A stretch of 64,000 bases of DNA. It comes from Volutella citrinella (Eukaryota > Ascomycota > Sordariomycetes > Hypocreales > Nectriaceae). The position numbers and the translations under genes are program-made. Below the pieces are notes generated by a model that was not told where the DNA came from, did not search any database, and saw only the letters and a program-made list of their open reading frames with translations. The DNA lies in contig JAWZSP010000003.1 in NCBI GenBank assembly GCA_034401135.1, positions 1,426,001-1,490,000 on the forward strand, given 5' to 3'. This document shows positions 22,552 through 33,900 of the stretch, piece by piece; positions within the stretch are counted from its first letter, which is position 1; each line of letters starts with the position of its first letter.

Positions 22552-24193
22552 AATGTTGAATCAAACCCCAGTGCCCGGTCATACGTGGCGCACTGGACCC
22601 TGCTCGTCCACGGCATAAGCGCAAGCTTCCGAGTGACCAGTGGTTTCGAAGCCAAGAGTCATACACGTCAGACCTGGTACCGCCGACGGTCACATTTTCC
22701 CGTCCCTGCCTCGAGATGGTGGCTTCGCCGACTTCGCATCCTGCCTCCCAGCAAAGAAAAAAGAAACAAAGAAATTCGCCTCTCCAGATCATTGAGCTCG
22801 TGGACGTTGAAGACTCGATCCGATATGGACGCCATCGGCAGTGCTACTAGGGCGACGTCGTGATCCTGGGTCCTGCACAACCATTTTTCCGCCTTCATCT
22901 CCAATACCGACAGTGTTCGGTGGTGTCACGCTTTTTGGCAAGCTTCTCGCAGGTAGCCAGGGAGCAGAGGACATCAGAAACTGGAACTGCTCAAACGCAA
23001 CTCACCGTTCGGTTATCAGCGAGGCCCAGGTACTTACACTCCGCCTACGGGTAAGCGGAGGTCTTCATGTAGGCAATATTTACTGGTAGTCTCATCTTTC
23101 GTCTCCTGCGTCGTGCTAACCAAGTGTGCACTGCACATTGTTGGTGTCCGGGAGCGGTTTTGGGGGGGTTTACAGGGCAGGACAGATCAACTGATGATGT
23201 GCCCTGCGACAGGAGAAGTGCATCACATCTGACCATGTAACTCTCTGACCAACCTGTTGGCTTAGTTGCCACTGGGTATAGTGCTTCCAGTGGTAGGGTT
23301 TTGCCTAGCGTGCTTGTTTTGCTATGTCATGCGACACGGCTCTGGCGTAGTGTGCCTGTTGATGTCCATGCATGTGGGCAAAGAACCACTTAGGTCGAAT
23401 GGTTGCGACGAGGTTGGCACATGGGTTAGTAGGAGGCAAGTTACGGTTGGAAGGCTACTACGTAACGTAGGTACCTAAGATACCAAAATTCGACGCAGAT
23501 GGCCTCCAACACTCTAAAAAACCACCTGTGCTATGTCAGGAAGCAGGAGGCACTACAACTACAGTGGTATTATCTGGAGTATCAGCAGAAGTGTCCGTCG
23601 AGAGTGGTACTGCTGCACCCATTGCCACGGGGGACGCAGTGTTATTTGCACATGGCCAGCGGGCAGTCCTGTTAAAGTATACCTTGATGCTCGTTTGACG
23701 TTATGCTGCTAATTATGGCAGAGTACACCATGCAGCTCAGATCAAGCCGCTGGTAGCTTGGGCCTCTCTCTTCACTTGTTGTGCTCGAGACTTGGTTTCT
23801 ATTGTCCGCCTAGTCCCCTCACAGCGAGTTTTTTTTAGTCATTCGGATTTTCCCATCCACCAGTTCATCAAGTGTTCATCGCTCTCTCAGCCATCTCTTT
23901 GTTACTCTGCCACAATGGAGGAGCCGGGTCGTCAGCTGCCACTTTAAGTAGTAAGTACCTAAGAAGTACGTAGTGGTGGTGCCAACTGACGCCACCGACT
24001 GGCTGGCACAGTGTCGTTGCACCCTCCGCCCCTGCTCACTCATCTTCCGGGCTCCACCCAATTTTTTTCTCCTCTCCTCTGCAGCCTCGTCTCTGCCTCA
24101 CGACATCCAAACTCAGTCATCACCTGCCAGCTCAACGCGCAGTCTCGCATCTCGACTCTTACTTCCCTATCCACAGCGTCGACACTGCTGAAC
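22552..24193. other. Intergenic: NAT3 3' flank and TRA2-like promoter
   Basis: No gene recognised. TAGGTACCTAAG-type motifs lie at 23464-23480 and 23948-23972. The last 180 bp before the next ATG are strongly C/T-rich, typical of a fungal 5' leader, and could hide a leader intron. Confidence 0.5.
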
Positions 24194-25421
24194 ATGGCGA
24201 CCACGGCGATGGACTATGAGGCCTCCAATGGCGACCGATTCGAAGGTTCGTTCACCACCGAGCTCGCATCAGCTCCACGCGTTTACGCGTTTGGATCCGC
24301 ACCTGCTCCCAGCCCCAACAACCGCAGCACCCCAAGCAACTGCTAACTGTCCCTAAAACCAGACGAGGGACCTCGCTACGAGCGTGACAACAGAAGCGCT
24401 TCGCCCCGCCCGATGCGGGATGAGGCCGAGGGCAGTCGCCGCCGCTCAGCTTCCCCCAACGGCAACCCTGACAGGTGAGCTTTCGATGTGCCTTGCAATT
24501 TGGCCGATTACCATACCTCTGACACTACATCGATAGCCACGTGAAGGAGTCTTCTGGACCTCGGGATGATGACGACGGCGCCATCAACCCCGGCTCCAAC
24601 CTCTTTGTGACCGGAATTCACCCTCGTCTCAGCGAGGCCGAAGTCTCAAAGATGTTCGAAAAGTATGGCGATGTCGAGAAGTGCCAGATTATGCGCGACC
24701 CACACACCAAGGAATCTCGTGGCTTTGGCTTCGTGAAGATGGTTACATCTGACCAGGCAGAGGCCGCCAAGGAGGGCCTGCAGGGCGAGCACATCGAGGG
24801 TCGCACCCTTAGCATCGAGAAGGCCCGCCGTGCGCGCCCTCGCACCCCGACACCTGGAAAATACTTTGGCCCCCCCAAGCGAGGTACGTTTCTACCCGAT
24901 CATGGCTCTCGCCTCTACTTCCCCCTGCATGCTTTACTCACACTCAGCTAGACCCTCGCCCTCGTTTCGACGAGCGTCGGCGTGGTGGGTACGGAGGCGG
25001 CAACGGCCGTGACGACCCGTACCGCTATCGCAACTACGATCGCAACTATGAGCGACGATATGAAGATCGCGGTGCTGGCTACGACCGTGGCTACCGCGAA
25101 GAGCGTCGTTATGATGACCGCAGCTATGGTCGTGACTATGACCGCAGCTATGAGCGTCGTGACCGCGACGACGGATACGGACGGGATCGATATGGCGGCA
25201 GTGGTGGCGGCGGCGGAAGCGGTGGCGGGCGTGAGGAGCGGGATCGCTATGGCCCTCGCGGAGGCCCTAGTGGCGGGTATGAACGCGAGCGTTATGACCG
25301 CCAGGGCGACCGCGATGCTCCTCGCAGCCGTGATACCGCACCCCCCGCTTCCGGCGGATACGGCGAGTCCGCTCCTCGATCAGAGACTCGAGATGCCTAC
25401 GGAGGTTCGGAATACAACTGA
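24194..25421 (+). CDS. Transformer-2-like RRM splicing regulator
   Basis: SR-like RNA-binding protein expected to act in nuclear splicing. Four exons: 24194-24245, 24363-24474, 24537-24883 and 24952-25421, giving 326 aa. The N-terminus has RS-type sequence (RNRSASPRP-like, SRRRSASPN). One RRM spans residues ~75-150, with RNP2 NLFVTGI and RNP1 RGFGFVKM. It is followed by the Tra2-type linker RARPRTPTPGKYFGPPKR. The C-terminal ~155 residues are a low-complexity tract of repeated RY/DR/ER and Gly residues (for example YDRNYERRYEDR), expected to be disordered and phase-separating. Another reading frame through this tract stays open (24982-25464) only because of the biased codons. Family assignment is by RRM plus linker. 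Confidence 0.92.
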
Positions 25422-26913
25422 ACATGCTCTACCTAAAGCTGACGCTGACCAATATAGGGTCTGATCGTAACCTGCACTAATCGCATGCGCTGCAGCAGTG
25501 CCACCACGAAAGCAGAGCTATTTTAGGTCTTCATCTCATGTCTTTCTACTTTCCTTGCAGTCTTCGGCTCTTAGTTTCCTTCTGTTTCCTATTGGCTCAT
25601 TTCTCATCCTTGCCTCGCGTGGTTTACGGCAGACTTCAATTTGGAACTGCCTATTCAGGAGTTTCGTGCGATCGCAACAGTTAAGGGAAGGAAAACAAAA
25701 GGGTACTCGGCATCTATCACTGAGTTTCTTGTGCTGGTCGGCCTTGCACGGCAGGATCACGAATGGGCCTCGTGTGGCAGCTTCCGAAACTTCATCAGTC
25801 ACTACGTCTATCGACTTGGTCCTTGATAGCATTGGCAGCACAACTTGCGGCACATGTCAACATCGACCTTGATGGAGGAATCCTGGCGATCAATAAACTC
25901 ACCATCAACTGCGGAACTCGTTGCTCGCAGCTTTTTGTGCCCTACTTTAACGTCTTACGGCGGGCTTTGCGAGTCGAAATCAACCGTTCTCGATTTCGTC
26001 TCACCACGATCATCGGTCGGCTTGGAGCATCAACATAGCCGACTGTTTTTTCCAACCCAGAATGTCCCGTAAATGTGTCACCTGTCGCCAAAGCAGAAAA
26101 CATGTCGCTCACTCGCTGTAATCAACCATGCGTTGTGCAACACCCTGACCCGCTCGCCTTGCCACTTGACCATGTCGCATAGGGTCTATCAGACACTCAG
26201 GCACCTTCGGGGCCCCAGCAGTTATGAGCCGGGGCCGATACGCCGCCATACGACGAAGCGCTCTGGAACTCGGTGCTAATTAGAACGTGGTGTTTGCTGC
26301 TGGATGAGCCACCCTTCAACGCCCCGGATCACTCGGCTGGTAACGGAAGCCGAGTTCCATCGGATGTCCTAAAAGGACATGGTCTCAGAACGCTGAGTGC
26401 ACCTTCCTCTCAAACTAATAAACTTCCCTTGGGCTATCCCGAACTGACAGCTCGGTCGAACATAGTGGCAATTTCGCCGGTATGCATTGCGTCGAAAACT
26501 CGGTCGAGATTCTGCGCTTATTGATTGATAGCTGCTGCTCCCCTCACGCCTGGCAGCCTTGTAATGATGGGCAAGTATCTTGGCACTGTTTCATAAGGCC
26601 AGTTGCCACTCTGCTGATTGCCTGTTTCCCATGAGTTTCTGAACGAGTTTTTTCGGCAGCAACAGAAAGACACACGTCGCAAGAAACGTCCCCCGTATTA
26701 CAGAATCGGCGTTGACAGCCTCCAATCGTCGTCGACGTTCATATGTAGTGCCCAGAAAGAGAAGAGAAGAAGAAGAGTATAAGAAGAAGAATAATGATAG
26801 TAATAAATTGCTCTGAAAACGCATAGTTTCCGTCTACCTGTGGTGGTACAATCCATGGTGATCGACTGTCTTATTCATCCCTTCTTAGATTGACACTGCA
26901 ACTTCGATCCAAC
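25422..26913. other. Intergenic: convergent 3' ends of TRA2-like gene and SEC39
   Basis: About 1.5 kb with scattered short open frames but no family match. 26750-26800 on the plus strand is an AGAAGA-rich purine run. Probably untranslated tails and spacer. Confidence 0.45.
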
Positions 26914-29795
26914 TCAGGATCCATGGTCATTTTGGCCTCGGCTCACATTGGCCCCAATCAACCAACCCACGCCCGATACTAGGGTTCCGGTTGCTGCCTC
27001 CCTCAATTGATCCCTTCTTCTCACGCGGTTGTGATCTTCGTCATCTGGGCTAGAGGTAGCCGTAGGAGGGGCGGCTTGGGTAATGCCCTGTAAATTTGAC
27101 AAGGCGTTAAAGTTCCGTGTCGCCACCCTTGCAGTTGCCCGTGAGAGATCAAACAGTGACATTGGTGATTCATCGGCTTGGCGAGCAGCAGTGGTGGCCG
27201 TGATGTTGCGAGGCGGATACGGCTTCTCTGGGTCTTGGGTTTCGAATCCTCCTGGGAGCCCTTGAAGGTCGCCGGCGCTGTCCCAGGCGGCTTCCTTGGC
27301 AGCCTCTTCCCTGATGGCCGAGTCCAACTGCTCCTCGCAGCGACGGAATGCGTTGAGGACTTCCTGGAGCTGACTGGGCGGAGCAATGCGTAGAGCAGTT
27401 GCCAAGCACTCTATCCTTTGTTCGAGGTGACGAATTTCCGGGTTGCCGCTTGCAGTCCCAAGATGTGTAGGTTTCTTGGACCTCTCAGTTCGAACATATC
27501 TGCCCGCATTCAATGCCGCCCTCCAAGACCATTCATCTTCAACAAGCTGTGCGTTTGATACACCCGGTGCCGAGGGGCCCACCCCGAGGCGGCTCACTAC
27601 ATATGAGTAGGCAGTCTCGAAGTCCTCTTCCCTCAGCGCCGCATCAATGCACAGGGCAACGATGCGCTTCTCCGCAATGGACCCAAGGTCACTCTCAGAA
27701 CGGCCCTGTGGTGGTTGACTCGTCAGGCTGATGTGTACGGGGAGCTTAGCATGGACAAAGCTCTTGCCAAGTTCCACGAATTCTTGTAACCGGGTGTAGG
27801 CCTGGGGATTTTGCTCCAAAACCTTGTCAATGATAGAGATTGGGTCCGAGTGTACGCGCAGCACAACCGGACTGAAAGGCTCGCCCTGTTTTAGGGCAAG
27901 GCGGTATTCGCTGAGGGCATGGGTTGCTTTCAGAAGTGCTTCTATTTGTTGCGTGGCTGGGAGGGTCTTGCTCATAGCACGGGGAAACGCTTGGATGCTG
28001 GACGCGTTTTCTCGTTAGTACGGAGAGACTGCCAGGACGGATAATGTGATGCTCACATTTCGCTACACTTCTTCAGGCCTCCTCGGCTTCGGTTAGGGTT
28101 CGACGCATTGTCGAAAGCACTCAAAGCCGCACTCTGGACTGTGTCCTGCACCAGAGCCGCGGGCAGTGGTGGTTTTGAAGCGTCCTCGTAGATTGATCTG
28201 GCAACAGTATATCCTGGGCATGTCATGTCAATGTGATGCACTCTCTCAAAGCAATTTCATCGGGGATTCTTGTGTGGAGGCTTACGAGCGTTTGAGAGGA
28301 GGACCCTGAGGAATTCGGTCTCTATGGTCTCCAAGGGTACTGTACCAAACAAGCCTCGGACAGCCGTTGATCCCGCCGTCATTTCTAGGCCCCAGGCGTG
28401 TAGCCAAAGAATCTTTCGTCTCGCCTGGATCCAGAATTCATCATCGTTGCTGGGTGCACGGCTGGGGAGTGTGCGGATCCATCTGAGAAATTCGCTTTTC
28501 TGTTCCCTGGCGTCTTGAATAAATGCCAAGTCACCTGCCCTCTTGACAGAACAAGGTATGCCTGCGTCGGTCAAAAGAAACGCGCTGGTTATCAGGGCGC
28601 CTAGGAGCTCCAAGGACTCTGAAGTGGGGGATGTGAGGGGGTTCGATAACTTCAACAAATCATTCCTTAGATAGGTTGCCGCCTTTGCGGCATTGGGGAA
28701 CTTGAGATCGAGTTGTGGTACGCTTCGCAGTGACGAGGCTGCGGATTGCAGAGTCAACTCTGATTCCTGGTCCATGAGTTTTCTAATCTTATTGCATATT
28801 CTATATGCTCCTTCGAGTGATGCTGCTGTAGCACCTGGGATTACGTAGGCAGCTGCCAAAGCAGCTCTGGCATAGGTTTGGTCGAGATAACGCTGTTGCG
28901 GCTCTTGGAGCCAACTATTGGCCTTGTTGCCAATGTCAACGTCTTCTGGCCCATCCCACTGCTCGATAATACCCACGGCGACCTCCCAAGATGTGGACGC
29001 CTGGGCAACGAGCCATTCGAGGACGTGTTCCCAGGAAGGGCACTCTAGTGTGAAATGCGGTGTTGGCGTTTCTATTGATGCGTCAATCACAGCATCTTGT
29101 ATCCATCGTGCATCGTTGTAGAGCCAAGGCCCAACCATGCCCCTAAAGTCACGCCCGAGCACAGGCTGTGCGGGACCTTCTGACCCCGTTTCAGCCAAGA
29201 GGTAATCAACGGCGGCCCGGTCGGGGAGGCAGTGGAAGTCGAGCAAGGAATAGCGGGCCGCAGATCGTGGATAGTACTCAATGCTTCTCCTCACGAGGGG
29301 TAGCACCGTTGAGACCATCCACACTTGAATGGCTGGGCTGTATTCGAGGAAAGGATTCAGTAGTTCTGGGACACTGGCCAGGAGGCCGGCTTCCTTATCC
29401 ATCCGATAACTCTTGAGGAATAGGAATGCAGTCAACGAGTCGACTTCGCCAGCTGGTAGTCCTTGGTGACCCGAAAGCTGGACGAGGCGTAGCTTTTTGG
29501 CCTTCTTCTCTGCCGCTTGATCGGTGAGCCCATCAACCGCCGCCGTTGCGACTAGTGCGTGGTCATCGGCAACGAGGGGCTCGTCCGCCGCCAGGGCTCG
29601 TAGGAATGGAAGGTAGACATCGGGCGAGAGCGTCTCGGGTAGATGCGACAGTAGAATGCGAAGGACAAGATCTCGGCGCAGGATGGTGGGGTTCAGTGTC
29701 GTCAGAGTCACAAAGCTATCGATATCGGTGGTGGTGGCGAAGTGAACGGCCAACAGGATGACCTTTGCAGGGCAGAGGGGCGTGGGTAACGCCAT
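26914..29795 (-). CDS. SEC39: Sec39-domain protein, Dsl1 tethering complex
   Basis: Peripheral ER protein of the Dsl1 complex, which tethers COPI vesicles returning from the Golgi. Three exons: 29795-28286, 28213-28057 and 27997-26914, giving 916 aa. It starts MALPTPLCPAKVILLAVHFA, followed by the Sec39 region (RRDLVLRILLSHLPETLSPDVYLPFL). Most of the chain is helical solenoid. The C-terminal part includes QIEALLKATHALSEYRLAL and VLRVHSDPISIIDKVLEQN and ends in GTLVSGVGWLIGANVSRG. The middle exon (RYTVARSIYEDASK) joins both large open stretches in frame, showing they are one gene. The ATG at 29795 is the first in the open frame. Divergent from the complex I gene 634 bp away. Confidence 0.88.
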
Positions 29796-30429
29796 GGTTA
29801 TGATCCCATAGGTTGGCCAGACCGGGCATTCGGGATCACTTCGATGGCTGTTGTTTAAGTTGACAGATGTCGTCGCAACTGAGGGAGGGGCCAAGGCAGG
29901 AGGAGATGGGACTGGTCGGTTGACATAAAGGTTGTGAGTTTGTTGCCCTGCTGTGATCCGTCTCCCCTTCGAAGGCGCACAGCAGTGCGTGGCCCTATGG
30001 AGCAGGTTTGGTCTGTGAGGTGGGTAATTAGGGGGTGCTGCGGCTCTGTTTGAGCCGTCTGCAATGGTCCTTCACCAGGGACCAAGATGGCGAGGTCGCG
30101 ACAGAGCTGCCACGGAGCTTTAGCTCATGGACCTGCGCCCCCACTTTTTAGTGCTGTTGCAAGGCTGCGGCCTTTCTCCTTCGGACAAGGGAAGGCCTCT
30201 CTAACGAGGCGACTAGAGTCCCATGCAAAAAATACAAGGCTCACCATGTACTTTTGCTAGCGCCCCCGGGCCCACCTGCCCTGCCCAATCCCGAGGCGGC
30301 AATTTGGCACCGGACTTCACGCGCTTCCATTTCCAACGTCGACTTCCAACGTACGTCAACGCAACGGATTCGACAACCGACCGTGCAAAACCCCGTCCCA
30401 CGCCCTGCGACGCAGTCAATTGGTACAAG
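29796..30429. other. Divergent promoter SEC39 / NDUFS5 homologue
   Basis: 634 bp between divergent starts. An imperfect inverted repeat GGCCTT...AAGGCC sits around 30170-30200. No coding sequence recognised. Confidence 0.5.
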
Positions 30430-30907
30430 ATGGCATCCGGATATGGAATGAACGGAGGTAAGACTGGCTTACTAGCGCTCCTGGCGGCGACTCGACCATC
30501 CTCGGGGAGCCGGCCGCTCCCATAGAAAACGAATGCTGATGCTCTTTGACAGGCGTCTCCCGATGCTTTCCCTTTTGGCAGGAGGTTATGGCCTGTTATG
30601 TTGTCAACACATCTGCTGATGACGATTCGGGCAAGAAGAAGTGCTCCCTCACCCTGGAGGACTACTACGAGTGCTTGCACCACAAGAAGGAGGTTCGTTG
30701 ACAACGCGATTGATGCCTCAGCGTGCTCGGCAATGCACACCGACACTGACAAATCCACAGCACGCAAGGGCACTTGCCCTGCAGGCTGCTTATGCCCGAG
30801 CCGAGACTGCAACAGCACGAGACAACGCCCCGAGCGCCCGGCAAATACGGAATTTAGGACTCCTCGACAAGGAGGAGGATACCAAGAAGGTGTTGGCCCA
30901 GAACTGA
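30430..30907 (+). CDS. NDUFS5: NADH:ubiquinone oxidoreductase 15 kDa-type subunit (NDUFS5 homologue)
   Basis: Accessory subunit of respiratory complex I on the intermembrane-space side. Three exons, 30430-30457, 30553-30692 and 30761-30907, give 104 aa. It begins MASGYGMNGGVSRCFPFWQE. Twin CX9C motifs are present: C-FPFWQEVMA-C and C-SLTLEDYYE-C, the second followed by LHHKKEHARA. This is the CHCH fold, normally imported and oxidised by Mia40. The tail KKVLAQN is charged. No presequence, as expected for Mia40 substrates. Size and motif order fit the fungal NDUFS5/NIPM family. Confidence 0.93.
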
Positions 30908-33900
30908 ACAGGGGAGCATGGAAAGGCACCAGTCTTGGCCGATTGAATGAATATTCAGCGGTTCATTTTTGGCGGGAGATGCTCGCCAATTGTGTATAAC
31001 GAGGAAATAGAAGCTCCGATTTCCACATCAACGTTTTATATCCGTGCAACCTCGGCCTGGAGAGTCTGGGATTGGAGTCTGGATACACTATGGATGTGTC
31101 GACATTCGGAATTGGAGATTTCATATGTCTGTCATCCGTACCCATCGTTGGCTGGGGTATTCTCATCAATCTACTGGGTGCTCTGCTTATGCGTAGTATA
31201 CAGCGCCGTCCACCCTCATGACGCCATTCCGGGTAGTGCATCTTGCTTATTGTCTTAATCCGGGCTTTCGGTCATCGCTATGTTAATCTATCGGTTTCTG
31301 CGTTTTTCTCCTATTGTGCGAGCTTGGCTTGGGGGCAATTTCACCTGGCCGGTATTGTTCTTCTCCCAGCCCCTCCCTTCACTTGCGTCTCGAGGCTTCG
31401 ATATTGTGAGTAAGTGACGTATGGTGAAAGGGGTGGAGTCCATATGTCAGTTGATTTCCACGATCAGTGGTATAGTATGGCGCTATGTCTGGGTGGTCGA
31501 CTCCAGGGCATCAACATAAACTACTAAGGGCTGCAGAACCATGTACACGTCTCGAGCATCGGGTGTAGTCCCTGCGTCTTATCGTAATAGTGACGTTTCA
31601 AGGGCATAGGAAGTCTTTTCTTGTCGATTTCTAGCCTCTGGTCGCCAATCTGTGCAATTGGTATGCCATGTAGCTAGGGATCCCGTTTCGGATTGTATTT
31701 GGGTGTAGTCATAGTGGAGTTACTGTGGTCTCTGTATCCGCGGATGCGAGAGAGGGGAATATCAGACGTGACTTGCTGGGACTGGATCCCCGAATCACCT
31801 GACAGACGGCCACGGGGATTGATCATTCGCCGTTCTGCTCACAGCAGCCAACGTACACAATATCCCTCCATGGGTGGAAGAACGAGGTAGACAGCTACCT
31901 ACCCTACAGCCACTGGCTGGACAGCGATACGTTTGACCTGGCGCCAGACTACTAGTACGTACTGTACGACTCCAAGAGTGGATATCCTGATCTGAGCTGG
32001 GATAGCTGGGGCGAGGTGACGCAAGATCTGTGCTATCCTCCCCAGGCGTACGAGTAAGGAGGCCGAGGACTCGGCATCGACGCCAAGGGCGAGGGACGAG
32101 TGGACCGGCACGGCGTTGGCATGCCATCAGGACATGATCGCAATGGTTCCGAGATCTGTGCGAGACATAACGTTGCAAATAGAGTTATGGGCCGAGTGCC
32201 ACACGGAAAAGGGCAAAAGTTGACAGGAATGCAGCGAAGACAAGTTTAGAGTTGGATCGAGGGTTGCTAACGAATGTGACAAGCGTTGAATCGTGTCATG
32301 GCGGCTTCGGACATGATAGTTCAGCTAGGAGCTGTAGAAGGCCAGGAGCCGTTTGTGAGCGAACAGCTTCCGCATCGGCCTCGACGAGGCGTAGTCTGGC
32401 CCATGGTTTCCCGAGTCAACCCCCTGGTAGCGGGAGAGGCTAAAGGGTGGAATTGGTAGAGCTATCCACAGACGATGTGTGATACCGTAGTCATCTCAGT
32501 ACGGACATCATCCGAATACTGCTCCAAGTGGTACCCGTGGTAATTGCTGTTGCTGGCGTATTCGCGGCGGCCGCATTGGCGTCCGTACACCGTGATAAGC
32601 TGGGCAGTGGTGTGTGGATAACATTGACAATGATCCATGCGAGCTCGGCTACGGGCCATGTAGTTACCGATTGATGAGTACTAGGTACGGGTACATGGCA
32701 TAGCTCACTTCTGCGGCTCTAATTTGGTGTGATTCTACCATGTTGGGGAGAGCTGCGGTCTGACCTGTGACACCCAGCTGCTCGGATGAGGTGTGGCCTG
32801 GGGTCTGTCGCCCCAGCCAGCGTTGGATGACACGGCCCCTGCTGTCGAGAGCCTGGATGCTTGGAGCTGCGATAAGCGAAGACGGCGGATTCCAGACCCT
32901 CGGGAGTCGCTGTCAGTCGCTGTTGTTATCGCTGTTGTTACTTCTGCGGGAAGTGAAACGGAGAGTCGGAGAGGACGCCCAACGAAGATAGGATGCTCAC
33001 GAGCTTAACTTGGATGGTTACATGGCACAAGTAATGCTTCCACGGCATGTCCGAGTGCTGCACACCGGAACACATCAATTATACATCTACCACGTACCTT
33101 CGTAGGCGTAGGCGAGGTAGATAGGTAGGTGGGAGCACCGCTGGGTACTGCATCAATGGGCAGGCTGCTAGAGGCGCCGCGCAGTACTTCGCTAGGGAGG
33201 AAGGGATGTGTTCTCTTTTTTTTTTCGGTGAAGCAGGGCGTGAGGTCCAGATCAATCATCCCATGTGAGTAGTACCCAGGCACTCTCGTGCGAGGAAGGC
33301 GCGGTAGCAGTAGCACAGAGAAAGACCCGTCCGTATCTGGCATGGCTAACGGCGGATAGCTATTGGCTAGCGTTGTCGTCGCACTGCGTCCGAGTCGATA
33401 ACTCGTGCATACATGCGGCTGGTCGACGAGGCGGACGCCATGACAGTGGCATCCGGTGAGCCGATGCCCGCTGTGCTGCAATGCTCGTACAAAGCTGCCG
33501 TGTCGGTTGCAGGCGGACCAGTGGCGCCAGCAGGCTTTGTTGATGGAGTTGATGCCAGCAAGCCCGGCTAGATACCCAAGCGAGGGGATGGAATGTGAAG
33601 GGACAAAAGGCGCCGCCAGGGTGGCTCGCCATGATTCGCTGACTGACCGACCTAGCTGTGAGGCGTCATCGGGGCCATCGACCGAACCCCATGATGCTGC
33701 CAAACGGGTAATCCGTGTGCCTGGCTGACTTTGGCAGCAAACACCCTTCTCCGCAACCGGTAGAGTTAGCGCGATCGGGCCTTGTATGCAGCCAGTGTCG
33801 GGATATTAGCTAGCCGACACTATTGCAGCGCGTATCGCTGCGCCGTGCGTACTATTATGTAGTAGCGATACCGAGCAGGACCGCCCTGAAAGTTCCTCTG

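Noticed and set aside
24982..25464. Open frame of 160 codons rich in Ala/Thr/Val
   Set aside because: A shifted reading of the repetitive last exon of the Tra2-like gene; the RRM frame continues through this region to its own stop.
30213..30929. Open frame of 238 codons on the minus strand
   Set aside because: Antisense across all exons and introns of the clear NDUFS5 homologue.
33005..33703. Open frame of 232 codons on the minus strand in the flbD-side desert
   Set aside because: No domain, signal or similarity recognised; length is compatible with chance in GC-balanced DNA.
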